A DNA stretch of 37,355 bases from Planctomycetota bacterium (GCA_030749235.1 JASMKM010000114.1:1-37355); one strand, 5' to 3'. Positions 27,275-35,464 are shown, counted from the stretch's first letter. The notes: generated by a model not told the origin, from the letters alone. Translations and numbers: made by a program.

Positions 27275-27765
27275 TGAGCACTACGGACGAACCCGCCGAC
27301 GAGCCACCCTTCGATGCCGACGGCGTCTATCGGGGTCCGGACCGACGCAAGAGCCCAACCAGGCTGTTCTCGAAGTTCACTTTTTATGGCGGGCGTCGCC
27401 TTACTGGCGGGCGTCGGCCTGGGGAGAACCGCGAGGTCTTCGTCGATCGTTATCCCTTGTGGATCTGGGTCATGCTCACTGTGTTTTTGGTGTTGAACCT
27501 TCTCGACGCGCACTTCACTTTGATCTATCTTCAACGAGGTGGGGAAGAGGCCAACCCGGTGGCAGTGCAATTGTTGAACGCAGGTATGGGTGGCTTCATC
27601 GGCGTAAAGGCATTCGGTGTGGGACTGGGAAGCGTGGTATTCTGCATGCTGAACAACTTCCGCAACGCGCGTATCGGCGTTGTATTGGCCTTGACCTTCT
27701 ACCAGCTGTTGCTTTGTTACCACATGCTGCTCTACTTCGGTAAGTGGGGCAACGTAATCTCCTGA
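27274..27765 (+). CDS. DUF5658-type small membrane protein
   Basis: 163 residues. The hydrophilic N-terminus has a GPDRRKSPTR motif and a GGRRLTGGRR repeat (about 20-50), followed by three membrane helices (about 65-85, 105-125, 130-150). LNLLDAHFTLIYLQRGGEEANP is the pattern I associate with DUF5658, whose function is unknown. The ATG shares one base with the stop of the sugar transferase gene (TAATG), so the two are co-translated and may act together at the inner membrane. The N-terminal RR-rich motif could bind lipid phosphate or nucleotide, but this is speculation. Confidence 0.7.
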   Translation: MSTTDEPADEPPFDADGVYRGPDRRKSPTRLFSKFTFYGGRRLTGGRRPGENREVFVDRYPLWIWVMLTVFLVLNLLDAHFTLIYLQRGGEEANPVAVQLLNAGMGGFIGVKAFGVGLGSVVFCMLNNFRNARIGVVLALTFYQLLLCYHMLLYFGKWGNVIS

Positions 27766-27785
27766 CCTGCAGGTTCATTCTTTCA

Positions 27786-27804
27786 GCACGTTACCGAAGC
27801 GTGC
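27786..27804. terminator. Small hairpin between convergent genes
   Basis: GCACG (27786-27790) and CGTGC (27800-27804) enclose 9 nt in the 76-bp gap between convergent stops. A short TAAT-ACG-ATTA repeat follows at 27834-27844. There is no T-run on either strand; termination is only suggested by position. Confidence 0.2.
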
Positions 27805-27841
27805 GATTGCTGTCATCATCGCCGCCGTCGGCCTAATACGA

Positions 27842-28819
27842 TTACCAGCGGATGCCTATGACCTGAGGGATATCGCCGTGTACATGTTCGATCGTGGCCT
27901 GTGCGGGGATTCGACGGCACAGGCGTTCGAATAGATTCTCTAGATAGGCTGGGGGAGGAATTGGATGTTGTGGCGGTGTCGGTGGCGGGCCCTGTTGCCA
28001 CAGGAGTACCGATCGGCGGCCCTCCTGATAGGTACGCAGGGTAATCTGACCGCCGCTGCCGAATCGTTGTAGCAGCAACAAGGCGGATTGCATGGCGGCG
28101 CGCACATAACGCACATCGGCTTCGACATGCAGATCAGCAACCAAGTCGATATCGATGTCGACGCCGGACTTCTCAGCGTATTCCACCAGTTCCTCGGCCA
28201 AGTGACTAAGGTCGTGCGATGCCGGATGCGGGTGCAATTCGGCGGCGGCCAAGTGTAGGAACTCAAGTTGCGATGCCAACTGAGTGGCGGCGTCCAAGGC
28301 AGGGGTTATCAAGGCATGGGTACTTTCGTTGGCTTGATTACCAAGCAATTGCAGATAGCCGGAGATGCTGGTTAGTGGGTCGCGTAGGCCCTCGACCATG
28401 CCGTCCAGAAATTCCTGCGGGAAGGCACCCTTTGGAATGCCGCTGCTGTTCATGCGGCGGAAGGCTTGATGGATACCCTGCGGGGTCCATGGTTTCGGTA
28501 GCAACACGGTATTCGGGTAATCGAGCAATTCCTCGAAACCGGCCACGCCGCGGTCGCCGACCAGCAAAATTAACCAGGTGTTTTCATGCTGCACCAAGCT
28601 GGCGACGATGATGCGCAAATCCGCCAGGGAGAGACGATCCGTGTCGGCTACCACACCGGCCAAGCTGGCAATAAAACCTTCCTGAAGCCAGCTGGCCAGC
28701 TCAAAACTCTGGCGCAACACACGGTTTTCGCCACAGCATGAGCGCATTACAGCGGTCAAACTAGGGTCGTCCTCGGGGATTAATAGCAGGACTGTGGAGG
28801 GGATGGGTTGGTTGCTCAT
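27842..28819 (-). CDS. Receiver-like / degenerate histidine-kinase-like signalling protein
   Basis: 325 residues. Residues about 8-122 resemble a response-regulator receiver: an acidic EDD at 16-18, Asp59 in GVVADTDRL at the phosphoacceptor position, and Lys109 in LLPKPWTP. Residues about 133-200 resemble a HisKA dimerisation helix pair (FLDGMVEGLRDPLTSISGYLQLLG), but the phosphoacceptor His is replaced by Glu143 (VEGLRDPL instead of SHELRTPL). The remaining part has the length of an ATPase domain but shows no N box or glycine-rich G boxes. I infer a non-catalytic scaffold or phosphate-responsive adaptor. No membrane segments are seen. It lies 21 bp after gmhB on the same strand. Confidence 0.6.
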   Translation of the reverse strand: MSNQPIPSTVLLLIPEDDPSLTAVMRSCCGENRVLRQSFELASWLQEGFIASLAGVVADTDRLSLADLRIIVASLVQHENTWLILLVGDRGVAGFEELLDYPNTVLLPKPWTPQGIHQAFRRMNSSGIPKGAFPQEFLDGMVEGLRDPLTSISGYLQLLGNQANESTHALITPALDAATQLASQLEFLHLAAAELHPHPASHDLSHLAEELVEYAEKSGVDIDIDLVADLHVEADVRYVRAAMQSALLLLQRFGSGGQITLRTYQEGRRSVLLWQQGPPPTPPQHPIPPPAYLENLFERLCRRIPAQATIEHVHGDIPQVIGIRW

Positions 28820-28840
28820 TTGTACAACCCCCCGACTTTA

Positions 28841-29434
28841 TCAAGGTGAGGGCGTGAGTTCGACCGTATGGCGCAATATCCACGGCACCGCCTCGGCTAG
28901 GTGAGCACAGAACAAATCTGGTTCCTTACCGATTTCGGCCATATTCTGACGCGAATCTCTTCCTTTGCCGGTTCCCACTAGCACTGACGGCATTTCTTTG
29001 GCTGCGAAAGCCTGCAGGTCACGCAGGTCGTCGCCAATACCGACACTGCGTGCCCAATCGATTTCGAAGTCTTCGGCGGCGCGATCCAGCAGGCCACCAA
29101 GGGGCTTGCGGCAACGGCAACGACGTCGGTCCGGGGCTACGCCAACACTTGGGTGGTGCGGACAGTGGTAATAGCCGTCAATGCGCACGCCAAGATCTCT
29201 GAGTAGGTCATCGATACGTAACTGGATTCCCAGCAACTTGCCCTCATCCAGCAGACCGCGTGCCACGCCTGACTGGTTGGACACCACAATCAGTTGCAGC
29301 CCTTTGCGCTGCAAAGTTGCCAAGGCCTGGGCAACGCCGGGCAGCAACTCCGTCTGCGAGACCGACGCCAGATAGGGCACTTCACGCAAGATGGTGCCGT
29401 CGCGATCAAGGAAAACTGTCGGTCGGGCATTCAT
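28841..29434 (-). CDS. gmhB: D-glycero-beta-D-manno-heptose-1,7-bisphosphate 7-phosphatase
   Basis: 197 residues, HAD superfamily. The nucleophile motif FLDRDGTI is at 8-15, motif II is VVSNQSGVARG, and the zinc loop is YYHCPHHPSVGVAPDRRRCRCRKP, with the Cys/His set characteristic of GmhB. Motif III/IV is SVGIGDDLRDL. It removes the C7 phosphate in ADP-heptose synthesis for the LPS inner core, and related enzymes serve GDP-heptose pathways. The other heptose genes are not here. Its start is 20 bp from the divergent LOG-family gene. Confidence 0.92.
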   Translation of the reverse strand: MNARPTVFLDRDGTILREVPYLASVSQTELLPGVAQALATLQRKGLQLIVVSNQSGVARGLLDEGKLLGIQLRIDDLLRDLGVRIDGYYHCPHHPSVGVAPDRRRCRCRKPLGGLLDRAAEDFEIDWARSVGIGDDLRDLQAFAAKEMPSVLVGTGKGRDSRQNMAEIGKEPDLFCAHLAEAVPWILRHTVELTPSP

Positions 29435-29436
29435 GG

Positions 29437-29449
29437 CGCTATCCTAGCG
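29437..29449. promoter_or_regulatory. Inverted repeat centred between two divergent starts
   Basis: CGCTA-TCC-TAGCG fills the centre of the 20-bp gap between the gmhB and LOG-family start codons. A regulator bound here would cover both translation starts. The promoters for both genes must lie inside the opposite coding regions. Pattern only; no known regulator site is recognised. Confidence 0.3.
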
Positions 29450-29454
29450 TCTTC

Positions 29455-30264
29455 ATGAATGAAAGACGATACGAAAGAGCCTTGGAGGAACTCCGGGCCG
29501 GAAGCGGGGACCCATGGATGGTCCTCAAGATTATGGGCGAGTTCGTTGAGGGCTTTGACACGATGCGTCATGTCGGCCCTGGCATCTCGATTTTTGGTAG
29601 CGCCCGGACCAAGGAAGGCACCGAGCATTATGAAATGGGACGTGCCGTAGCCGGTCAAGTCGCACGACGTGGATATACGGTGATTACTGGTGGCGGCCCG
29701 GGTGCGATGGAGGCGGCTAACCGTGGCGCTCAAGAGGCTGGTGGTAAGTCCGTTGGTCTGAACATCGACTTACCAATGGAGCAGGAGCCGAATCCTTATC
29801 AGGATGTCGAGATCAATTTCCGCTACTTCTTCGCGCGCAAGGTTTGCTTCGCAAAATATGCGCTTGGTTATGTGGTCCTGCCTGGCGGATTCGGGACTAT
29901 GGACGAGTTCTTCGAGGCGCTCACCCTAATTCAGACCAAGAAGATGAGCGACTTTCCGATCGTGTTAATGGGAAAGGATTACTGGGGTGGACTGGTGCGC
30001 TGGATCAAGAAATCAATGATCGCCGAAGGCACAATCTCGAAGGAGGATCCGGACATGTTCTACGTGACTGACAACCCCGCCGAGGCTGCCGAGGTTATCC
30101 ATCGTGCCCTTGAAGAAGGTTCCAACATTCGCCCAGAATGGCGACGCCAGATGCGCACCGCGCGCAAACAGGCTTCACGCATTCATGCCACCAAGCGGAT
30201 TGAAGGGCGCAAAAAAAGCAAAGCCGCCAAGCCCAAGAAGGGGGGCGGCAAAACCGAAAAATAA
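29455..30264 (+). CDS. LOG-family (TIGR00730-type) protein
   Basis: 269 residues from ATG 29455; a longer open frame upstream is the complement of gmhB and is rejected. Rossmann-like fold with ISIFGSARTKEGTEHY (about 44-59), GGGPGAMEAANRG (about 81-93) and the active-site motif PGGFGTMDEFFEALT. Proteins with PGGxGTxxE are often labelled lysine decarboxylase. The characterised ones are cytokinin-type nucleoside 5'-monophosphate phosphoribohydrolases or nucleotide nucleosidases. The substrate here is unknown. A Lys/Arg-rich tail (about 240-269) could bind nucleic acid or ribosomes. Confidence 0.88.
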   Translation: MNERRYERALEELRAGSGDPWMVLKIMGEFVEGFDTMRHVGPGISIFGSARTKEGTEHYEMGRAVAGQVARRGYTVITGGGPGAMEAANRGAQEAGGKSVGLNIDLPMEQEPNPYQDVEINFRYFFARKVCFAKYALGYVVLPGGFGTMDEFFEALTLIQTKKMSDFPIVLMGKDYWGGLVRWIKKSMIAEGTISKEDPDMFYVTDNPAEAAEVIHRALEEGSNIRPEWRRQMRTARKQASRIHATKRIEGRKKSKAAKPKKGGGKTEK

Positions 30265-30276
30265 TCCCTGCCGAGT

Positions 30277-30308
30277 CGCCCAGTCTCTTTAAGAGGCAAG
30301 TCCGGGCG
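30277..30308. terminator. Possible bidirectional hairpin between the LOG gene and efp
   Basis: CGCCC (30277-30281) pairs with GGGCG (30304-30308), with a CTCTT/AAGAG repeat inside. It lies in the 51-bp gap between convergent stops. Pairing of the inner part is sterically limited and no strong T-run follows. Confidence 0.3.
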
Positions 30309-30315
30309 CGATGGA

Positions 30316-30897
30316 TTAGGCCAGATCCTCTTCTTTAGCGCGGGAGAGGAAGTCGCCGGTCTCGGTGTTGATCTTGATGAACTCACCTTCGGTAATGTAG
30401 CCAGGCACACGGACTTCAAGGCCAGTCTCGCAGACTGCGCCTTTCTTCTCGGAAGTGACGGTGTCGCCCTTGGCCGAGACTTCGGCTTCCTTGACCTGCA
30501 AGATCACTGCTGTCGGTAGGTCGACGCTAATCGCATTGCCTTCGAAGAAGGTCAGGCTAATTGGCTGGTTCTCGCGCACGAACTTCATCGCATCGGACAC
30601 TAACTCGGCACCCAGGAAGTATTGTTCGTAATTTTCCGAATCCATGAAGACGTAGGAGTCGCCGTCCATATATAGGAAGGTGCAGCCCCTTTTGTCGAGG
30701 TGGGCACGTTCCACGGTCTCATCGGATGTCATGCGCATCTGCTTTGACTGCCCCGTTTGGTGATGCTTGCATTTAATTTGGTTGAAGGAGCCGCCTTTTC
30801 CGGGTTTGCGGAATTCGTAATCGGTCACCACCCACAGGGCATTGTCGATGAGGAGGATCTGCCCTTTACGGACCTGGTTTGCTTTGATGGTTGGCAT
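30316..30897 (-). CDS. efp: Translation elongation factor P
   Basis: 193 residues from the ATG at 30897. The frame extends 10 codons upstream, but PTIKANQVRKGQ is the family N-terminus. EF-P rescues ribosomes stalled at polyproline. KOW-like domain I carries the modification loop FRKPGKGGSF with Lys34 at the tip, the position that is beta-lysylated in E. coli. The OB domains follow (LDKRGCTFLYMDGDSYVFMD, and C-terminal VRVPGYITEGEFIKINTETGDFLSR). No modification enzyme gene is in the window. It is downstream of rpoN on the same strand, 91 bp apart. Confidence 0.96.
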   Translation of the reverse strand: MPTIKANQVRKGQILLIDNALWVVTDYEFRKPGKGGSFNQIKCKHHQTGQSKQMRMTSDETVERAHLDKRGCTFLYMDGDSYVFMDSENYEQYFLGAELVSDAMKFVRENQPISLTFFEGNAISVDLPTAVILQVKEAEVSAKGDTVTSEKKGAVCETGLEVRVPGYITEGEFIKINTETGDFLSRAKEEDLA

Positions 30898-30925
30898 GAT
30901 GCAGTAGCTACGAAAACAGCGGAGC

Positions 30926-30931
30926 ATTTTA
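30926..30931 (-). promoter_or_regulatory. Possible -10 element for efp
   Basis: TAAAAT on the minus strand (5 of 6) lies 28 nt before the efp ATG in the 91-bp rpoN-efp gap. The -35 region (TGATGG at 17 nt) is weak. Confidence 0.3.
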
Positions 30932-30988
30932 GCAGAAGCCGGCCGCAGCCATCACCGCAGAGATTCGCAGCACTTGTGGCTGCAGGGC

Positions 30989-32401
30989 TCAATAGGAGCG
31001 GCGCATGGTGCTGGATGGGATGTCTAGCGCCTGACGGTATTTGGTGACGGTGCGACGCGCCACCTTGGTGCCGTCTCGGTCGCGTAACACTCTTACAATC
31101 TCTTCATCTGACAGCGGATGGGCCTTGTCTTCGGCGCAGATGATTTCCTTGATGCGCTCTTGGATCGCTACGCGCGAGCGATGTCCACCTTTAGCCGTAC
31201 TTTGGCCTCCGGAGAAGAATCCTTTCAGCGGCAGGATACCTTGCGGAGTCTGCGCATACTTACCGCGAATTGCACGCGAGACCGTGCTGATATGCACGCC
31301 GACGGCGTCGGCTACCTCCTGCATCTTTAGGGTTTGCATCCGTTCGGGGCCATGGATCAGGAACTCACGTTGGCGTTGCACCAACTCCCTGGAAATCTTT
31401 GTGAGGGTTTCGCGGCGTTGCTGGACAGCGTCCAGGAACCAGCGCGCCCGTTCGATTTTCTTCATTAGGAAGGCATGCAGGCGCTTGTCGCCCTTGGCCT
31501 GTTCAAGGGCTTCCTGGGCCTTCCGGGTCAAGCGAACTTCCGGCATGCCATCGCGCACCAGGCGTACCACCATCTTGCCATAATCATCTTCTTCGATGAC
31601 CACGTCTGGAAAGATGGTTCGGTTGTAGTCTTGCTCGTAATCGCCTAGCGGGCGTGAATCGAACAAGGCCAGTACTTCAAGGGCATGGCGCACCTCATCG
31701 AGGCTCAAATCCTCGGCCTTGGCAATCTGCGGGATGCGGTTGGACAACAGGTCGTCGAAGTAATCAACAAGAATCTTACGCGCCACATAGTCGTCTTTGT
31801 CCAGAGCATCCAGCTGCAAAAGGAAGCACTCGCGCAAGTTTTCACAACCAATCGCAGGGTGGGCGATGATGCGGATTCGCGACAATGCCAGGTGCAGCAG
31901 CTCATAGTCAACGCCGGTAACCTCGACGACCTCTTCCAGGCCATGCGGCAGGAATCCGCGAGGATCAAGGAACCGGAAGATTAACTCGGCGTTGCGGATG
32001 ACATCGGCCGGCTCCTCGCGCATGCGCATTTCAGCCAGAATCGAATCTTCGGTATGGATGTCAGGCGCGGCCACGTTTTGCACCATGTCGTAGTCGTTCT
32101 CCTCGTTGGGAGAACTTGGCAAACGTGAGGGTGCACCTTCGAGCAAATTGCCGAGATTCTCCAAGTCGGCCGGATCCGGCTGATGATCCTCTTCTTGAGG
32201 GGCGGCCTCGTCTTGTTCCGACGTTGCTGCCTTGTCGGGATGGTCCGAGGTTTCGAGAAAAGGGTTGTCTTCCAGCTCTGCTGCGATTCGATCAAGCAAC
32301 TCAGGCATGGTGAGCTGCAGGATCTGCATTGCCTGAATCATCTGCGGCGACTGAGATAGTCGCTGCTCAAGCTTCAGGTTCTGGTTATATTCCAGGCGCA
32401 T
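30989..32401 (-). CDS. rpoN: RNA polymerase sigma-54 factor
   Basis: 470 residues. Region I is the Gln/Leu-rich start (LEQRLSQSPQMIQAMQILQLTMPEL) that blocks open-complex formation until an AAA+ activator acts. Region II is an acidic linker (about 50-110). Region III has the core-binding part and the helix-turn-helix MQEVADAVGVHISTVSRAI. The RpoN box ARRTVTKYR at 448-456 reads the -24 element. Complete, usual length. The activator gene at 33351 is a likely partner. The ATG directly abuts the divergent agmatinase frame. Confidence 0.97.
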   Translation of the reverse strand: MRLEYNQNLKLEQRLSQSPQMIQAMQILQLTMPELLDRIAAELEDNPFLETSDHPDKAATSEQDEAAPQEEDHQPDPADLENLGNLLEGAPSRLPSSPNEENDYDMVQNVAAPDIHTEDSILAEMRMREEPADVIRNAELIFRFLDPRGFLPHGLEEVVEVTGVDYELLHLALSRIRIIAHPAIGCENLRECFLLQLDALDKDDYVARKILVDYFDDLLSNRIPQIAKAEDLSLDEVRHALEVLALFDSRPLGDYEQDYNRTIFPDVVIEEDDYGKMVVRLVRDGMPEVRLTRKAQEALEQAKGDKRLHAFLMKKIERARWFLDAVQQRRETLTKISRELVQRQREFLIHGPERMQTLKMQEVADAVGVHISTVSRAIRGKYAQTPQGILPLKGFFSGGQSTAKGGHRSRVAIQERIKEIICAEDKAHPLSDEEIVRVLRDRDGTKVARRTVTKYRQALDIPSSTMRRSY

Positions 32402-32443
32402 GTGTCAAAGTCTACCTCACTCCGAGCCTCGGTTACGAAACTC

Positions 32444-33340
32444 ATGAAGCAAGACAACCCAGGCGCCTTTTTGGGCTTGCCGCCTGAATCCAGTGGGCCG
32501 ACATCCTTGGGGGTGGTTATTCCGGTTCCTTATGAGGCTACCACCACTTACCGCACCGGCACCGTCGCGGGTCCACAGGCGATTTTGGAAGCAAGCCAGC
32601 AGGTGGAGTTCTACGACGAATGGTTGGAGGATGAAGCGCGCCGCTTCGGCATTCGTACGGTGGAAGCGGTGGCAGGGGAAGGTGCGCCGGAATCCTTTGC
32701 AGATAAGCTTGAAGCCATCGTTAGCGCACATTTGGCCGATGGGCGCTTCCCTTTGATCCTCGGTGGCGAACACTCGATTAGTCTCGGTCCGATCCGTGCC
32801 GCGGCCAAGATCCACCCGGACTTGGTGGTTCTACATCTAGATGCCCATCCCGATCTTCGAGACGAGTACGACGGCACTCGTTTTGGGCATGGTTGCGTGA
32901 TGCGCCGCGTGTTAGAGAGTGGTGTCAGGATCCATGCGTTTGGCCTGCGTGCCATCTCTCCCGAGGAGCGGGACTTTTATCCCACGCAGTCTGCCGCCAG
33001 CTACGTTGCGGCGCGAGAACTTCTGCCTTTGACAGGGCCTGAGCGCGTACAGCGCATCCTGGAGGGCCTTCCTCAAGGCCCGCTGTGGCTATCTTGGGAT
33101 ATTGACGGTTTGGATCCGTCCATCGTCCCAAACACTGGTACGCCAGAGCCCGGCGGGCTGGATTGGTATACCGTCAGCGAGTTACTTCGAGTTTTGGATC
33201 AGCAGCAACGGTTGATTGTCGGCGCCGAGTTGCTGGAGTTGATGCCTGTCCCGGGACACCATGCTTCGGATTTCGCCTGCGCACGGCTTGCTCACCGAAT
33301 GATGCTCGCTGGCCTGCGTTCGATGGCCCGGCGGACGTAG
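32444..33340 (+). CDS. speB: Agmatinase / arginase-family ureohydrolase
   Basis: 298 residues from ATG 32444; a GTG at 32402 would give 312 residues and abut the rpoN start with no gap. Neither has a Shine-Dalgarno; I chose the ATG because the residues after it (FLGLPPES) are where the family begins. The manganese ligands are all visible: GGEHS, HLDAHPDLRDEYDG and SWDIDGLDPS. PVPYEATTTYRTGTVAGPQAI is typical of agmatinases, which make putrescine and urea from agmatine. Guanidinobutyrase or a related activity cannot be excluded. No other polyamine gene is nearby. It is followed after 10 bp by the sigma-54 activator. Confidence 0.85.
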   Translation: MKQDNPGAFLGLPPESSGPTSLGVVIPVPYEATTTYRTGTVAGPQAILEASQQVEFYDEWLEDEARRFGIRTVEAVAGEGAPESFADKLEAIVSAHLADGRFPLILGGEHSISLGPIRAAAKIHPDLVVLHLDAHPDLRDEYDGTRFGHGCVMRRVLESGVRIHAFGLRAISPEERDFYPTQSAASYVAARELLPLTGPERVQRILEGLPQGPLWLSWDIDGLDPSIVPNTGTPEPGGLDWYTVSELLRVLDQQQRLIVGAELLELMPVPGHHASDFACARLAHRMMLAGLRSMARRT

Positions 33341-33350
33341 AATCAGCCCC

Positions 33351-34706
33351 ATGGATATCCTCCTGGTCGAGGATGAACGCACCTTGGCGATTCCGCTCGC
33401 CGATGCGCTTAGCGAAAAAGGACACGTCGTGAAGACTCTTCACGACGGGGCTGCGGCCTTAGCTTGGCTGAAGGACCATCGCTGTGAATTGGTGGTGACC
33501 GACGTCCGCCTGCCAGGTGCCGATGGCATCAATATCCTGCAACGCGCCCGCGCCCAGGACCCGCCCTGCGAGGTCTTGGTCATGACTGGCTATGCCTCGA
33601 TCGATCAGGCCGTCGATGCGATGCGCGGCGGGGCAGTGAGTTATCTCCAGAAGCCCTTCCCAATCGAAGCGCTTTTGAGTCAGGTCGAAAGGGTTGCCAA
33701 AACTCATCAAATGCAAGGTGAACTGCGTCGCTTACGTCAACAGGCCGGCGAGGAATCCACACACCTGACTGGCACATCAACTGCCGTCACCGAGATCAAC
33801 AAACGCATTCAAAAGGTGGCCGGCGAGGATGTTACCGTGCTGATCACCGGCGAGAGCGGTACCGGCAAGGAGCGTGTGGCGCGTGCCCTGCATCAGTTGA
33901 GTCAAGGAGCCAGTAAGGCCTTCGTGCCGGTAGCCTGTTCTGCCATCCCAGCTGGCCTGTTGGAGGGGGAGTTATTCGGTTTCCGAAAGGGAGCATTCAC
34001 CGGTGCCGAAGAGGACCGTAGCGGCCTGTTAGATGAAGCGGGCGATGGCACGCTTTTCCTGGATGACATCGATGACGTGCCTCTGGAAGCGCAAGCCAAG
34101 TTGCTGCGTGTCTTGCAGGAGCGTGAATTTATGCGTCTAGGCGGGCACAAAATGCGCCCATTCAAGGCCCGCGTTCTAGCCGCCACCAAGGTCGACCTGA
34201 AGGATGCCGTCGCCGCAGGCGCCTTCCGCGAGGACCTATATTTTCGCATCAACGTGGTTCCCTTACGCCTAGTGCCGCTTCGCGAACGCACCGAAGATTT
34301 GTCGCCGTTACTCGGTGCCTTGCTGAAACGTTGGGATCCCGAAGGGCGTCATCGCATCGCCCCCGAAGCTCTGCGTAAGCTAGCTCTGCATCCATGGCCC
34401 GGTAATGTGCGCGAGTTGGAGAATTCCTTGCGTCGCGCCTTGGCTCTTGCCGGTCGCGCACGAATTCTGCGACTGGAGCATCTGTTGCCTGGTGGCATTG
34501 GTTCGCATGCCGTTAACGGTAACCAGGAGGTCGTGCCTCTACGTGAAGCTGCTGCCCGCGCCGAATCGGATTCGATCCGCAGCGCCTTGGCTGCTACCGG
34601 TGGTCGCAAGCAGAAAGCAGCCAAGCTCCTCGGCGTGTCGCGCAAGGTATTGTGGCAGAAAATGAAGGAACTTGGCCTCGAAGACCCTAAGGACAGTTCC
34701 GCATGA
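33351..34706 (+). CDS. NtrC-type sigma-54-dependent response regulator
   Basis: 451 residues. The receiver domain (1-115) has Glu7/Asp8, phosphoacceptor Asp51, Thr79 and Lys101. The AAA+ domain (about 138-375) has Walker A GESGTGKE (167-174), the sigma-54 contact loop GAFTGA (214-219) and arginine-finger regions (FREDLYFRINVVPLRLVPLRER). Walker B reads LFLDDIDD (235-242), so the catalytic Glu of the usual LFLDEI is Asp239. The Fis-type HTH is near the end (RKQKAAKLLGVSRKVLWQKMKEL). It acts with RpoN, encoded about 1 kb away. No sensor kinase gene lies beside it. It overlaps lpxH by 4 nt (ATGA). Confidence 0.93.
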   Translation: MDILLVEDERTLAIPLADALSEKGHVVKTLHDGAAALAWLKDHRCELVVTDVRLPGADGINILQRARAQDPPCEVLVMTGYASIDQAVDAMRGGAVSYLQKPFPIEALLSQVERVAKTHQMQGELRRLRQQAGEESTHLTGTSTAVTEINKRIQKVAGEDVTVLITGESGTGKERVARALHQLSQGASKAFVPVACSAIPAGLLEGELFGFRKGAFTGAEEDRSGLLDEAGDGTLFLDDIDDVPLEAQAKLLRVLQEREFMRLGGHKMRPFKARVLAATKVDLKDAVAAGAFREDLYFRINVVPLRLVPLRERTEDLSPLLGALLKRWDPEGRHRIAPEALRKLALHPWPGNVRELENSLRRALALAGRARILRLEHLLPGGIGSHAVNGNQEVVPLREAAARAESDSIRSALAATGGRKQKAAKLLGVSRKVLWQKMKELGLEDPKDSSA

Positions 34707-35464
34707 GTGAGAAACTAGCTCCCTATTTGGCAGGAGATGCCCCCGTCGTGGTCAAAGCTCAGAACGCTGCGATTTACACCGATTTGCACCTTCATTTGGA
34801 TGCTCCCGGTGAGATCATCTCCTTCATTCAGGGCCTTGGTCATCTCTCGGGCAAGGCTGACGCTTTGATTATCCTTGGCGACCTCTTCGATGTCTATATC
34901 GGGCGGGAGGTCTTTGTGCACCCTCATTTTGAACCCTTCTTAAGGGCGGTGGAATACTTAGGTGCTAACGGTTGTCCGACCTACATTCTGCGCGGTAACC
35001 GTGACGTCATGATGAACCAGCGCGATGGCAACCTGATGGGATTCACGGTTTGCGATACGGTCCTGCTTGAAACCCAGGGCCAGCGCCGCGTCCTGTTGAC
35101 TCATGGCGACGCCTTCTGCCTGGCGGACCGTCCCTACCAAAAGTTGCGTCGCACACTGCGTTTTCCAGGATTAAGAGGATTCCTGCGCACTTTGCCCTAC
35201 TGGGCGCGCAAGCGTATCGCCAGACGTCTGCGTGGTTATTCCAAGCAGGAAGTTGCGCGCAAACCGCTGGACAGCATGGCCTTGACCCTGAGCCAAGTGA
35301 AAGAGACTATGGCCGATTTTCAGGCTGAGTTGGCCGTTATCGGCCATCTGCATGCCGAAGCGCGTCATCAGCTAGGCCAGAACCGGCACTTGTGGGTGCT
35401 GCCAGCCTGGGAACCAGGCACGCCGCCGCGGATGGTTGCGGAAATGCTTGACGAAACAGTTTAA
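34703..35464 (+). CDS. lpxH: UDP-2,3-diacylglucosamine diphosphatase (LpxH-like metallophosphoesterase)
   Basis: 253 residues. Calcineurin-like phosphoesterase with every metal motif: TDLHLHLD, ILGDLFDVYIG, LRGNRDVMM, LLTHGDAFCLAD and VIGHLHAEARH. The GDLFDxxIG and GNRD spacing is that of LpxH, which hydrolyses UDP-2,3-diacylglucosamine to lipid X in lipid A synthesis. A basic helical insertion (about 145-185, many Arg/Lys) corresponds to the lipid-binding cap that docks on the membrane. The N-terminus is about 20 residues longer than E. coli LpxH (240). Translation is probably coupled to the regulator upstream. Confidence 0.87.
   Translation: MSEKLAPYLAGDAPVVVKAQNAAIYTDLHLHLDAPGEIISFIQGLGHLSGKADALIILGDLFDVYIGREVFVHPHFEPFLRAVEYLGANGCPTYILRGNRDVMMNQRDGNLMGFTVCDTVLLETQGQRRVLLTHGDAFCLADRPYQKLRRTLRFPGLRGFLRTLPYWARKRIARRLRGYSKQEVARKPLDSMALTLSQVKETMADFQAELAVIGHLHAEARHQLGQNRHLWVLPAWEPGTPPRMVAEMLDETV

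Noticed and set aside
29260-29454. Upstream extension of the LOG-family frame
   Set aside because: Antisense to gmhB and unlike the family; ATG 29455 fits.
30898-30927. Ten-codon N-terminal extension of EF-P
   Set aside because: EF-P begins at MPTIKANQ-like sequence; with the later start the modified Lys falls at the canonical position 34.
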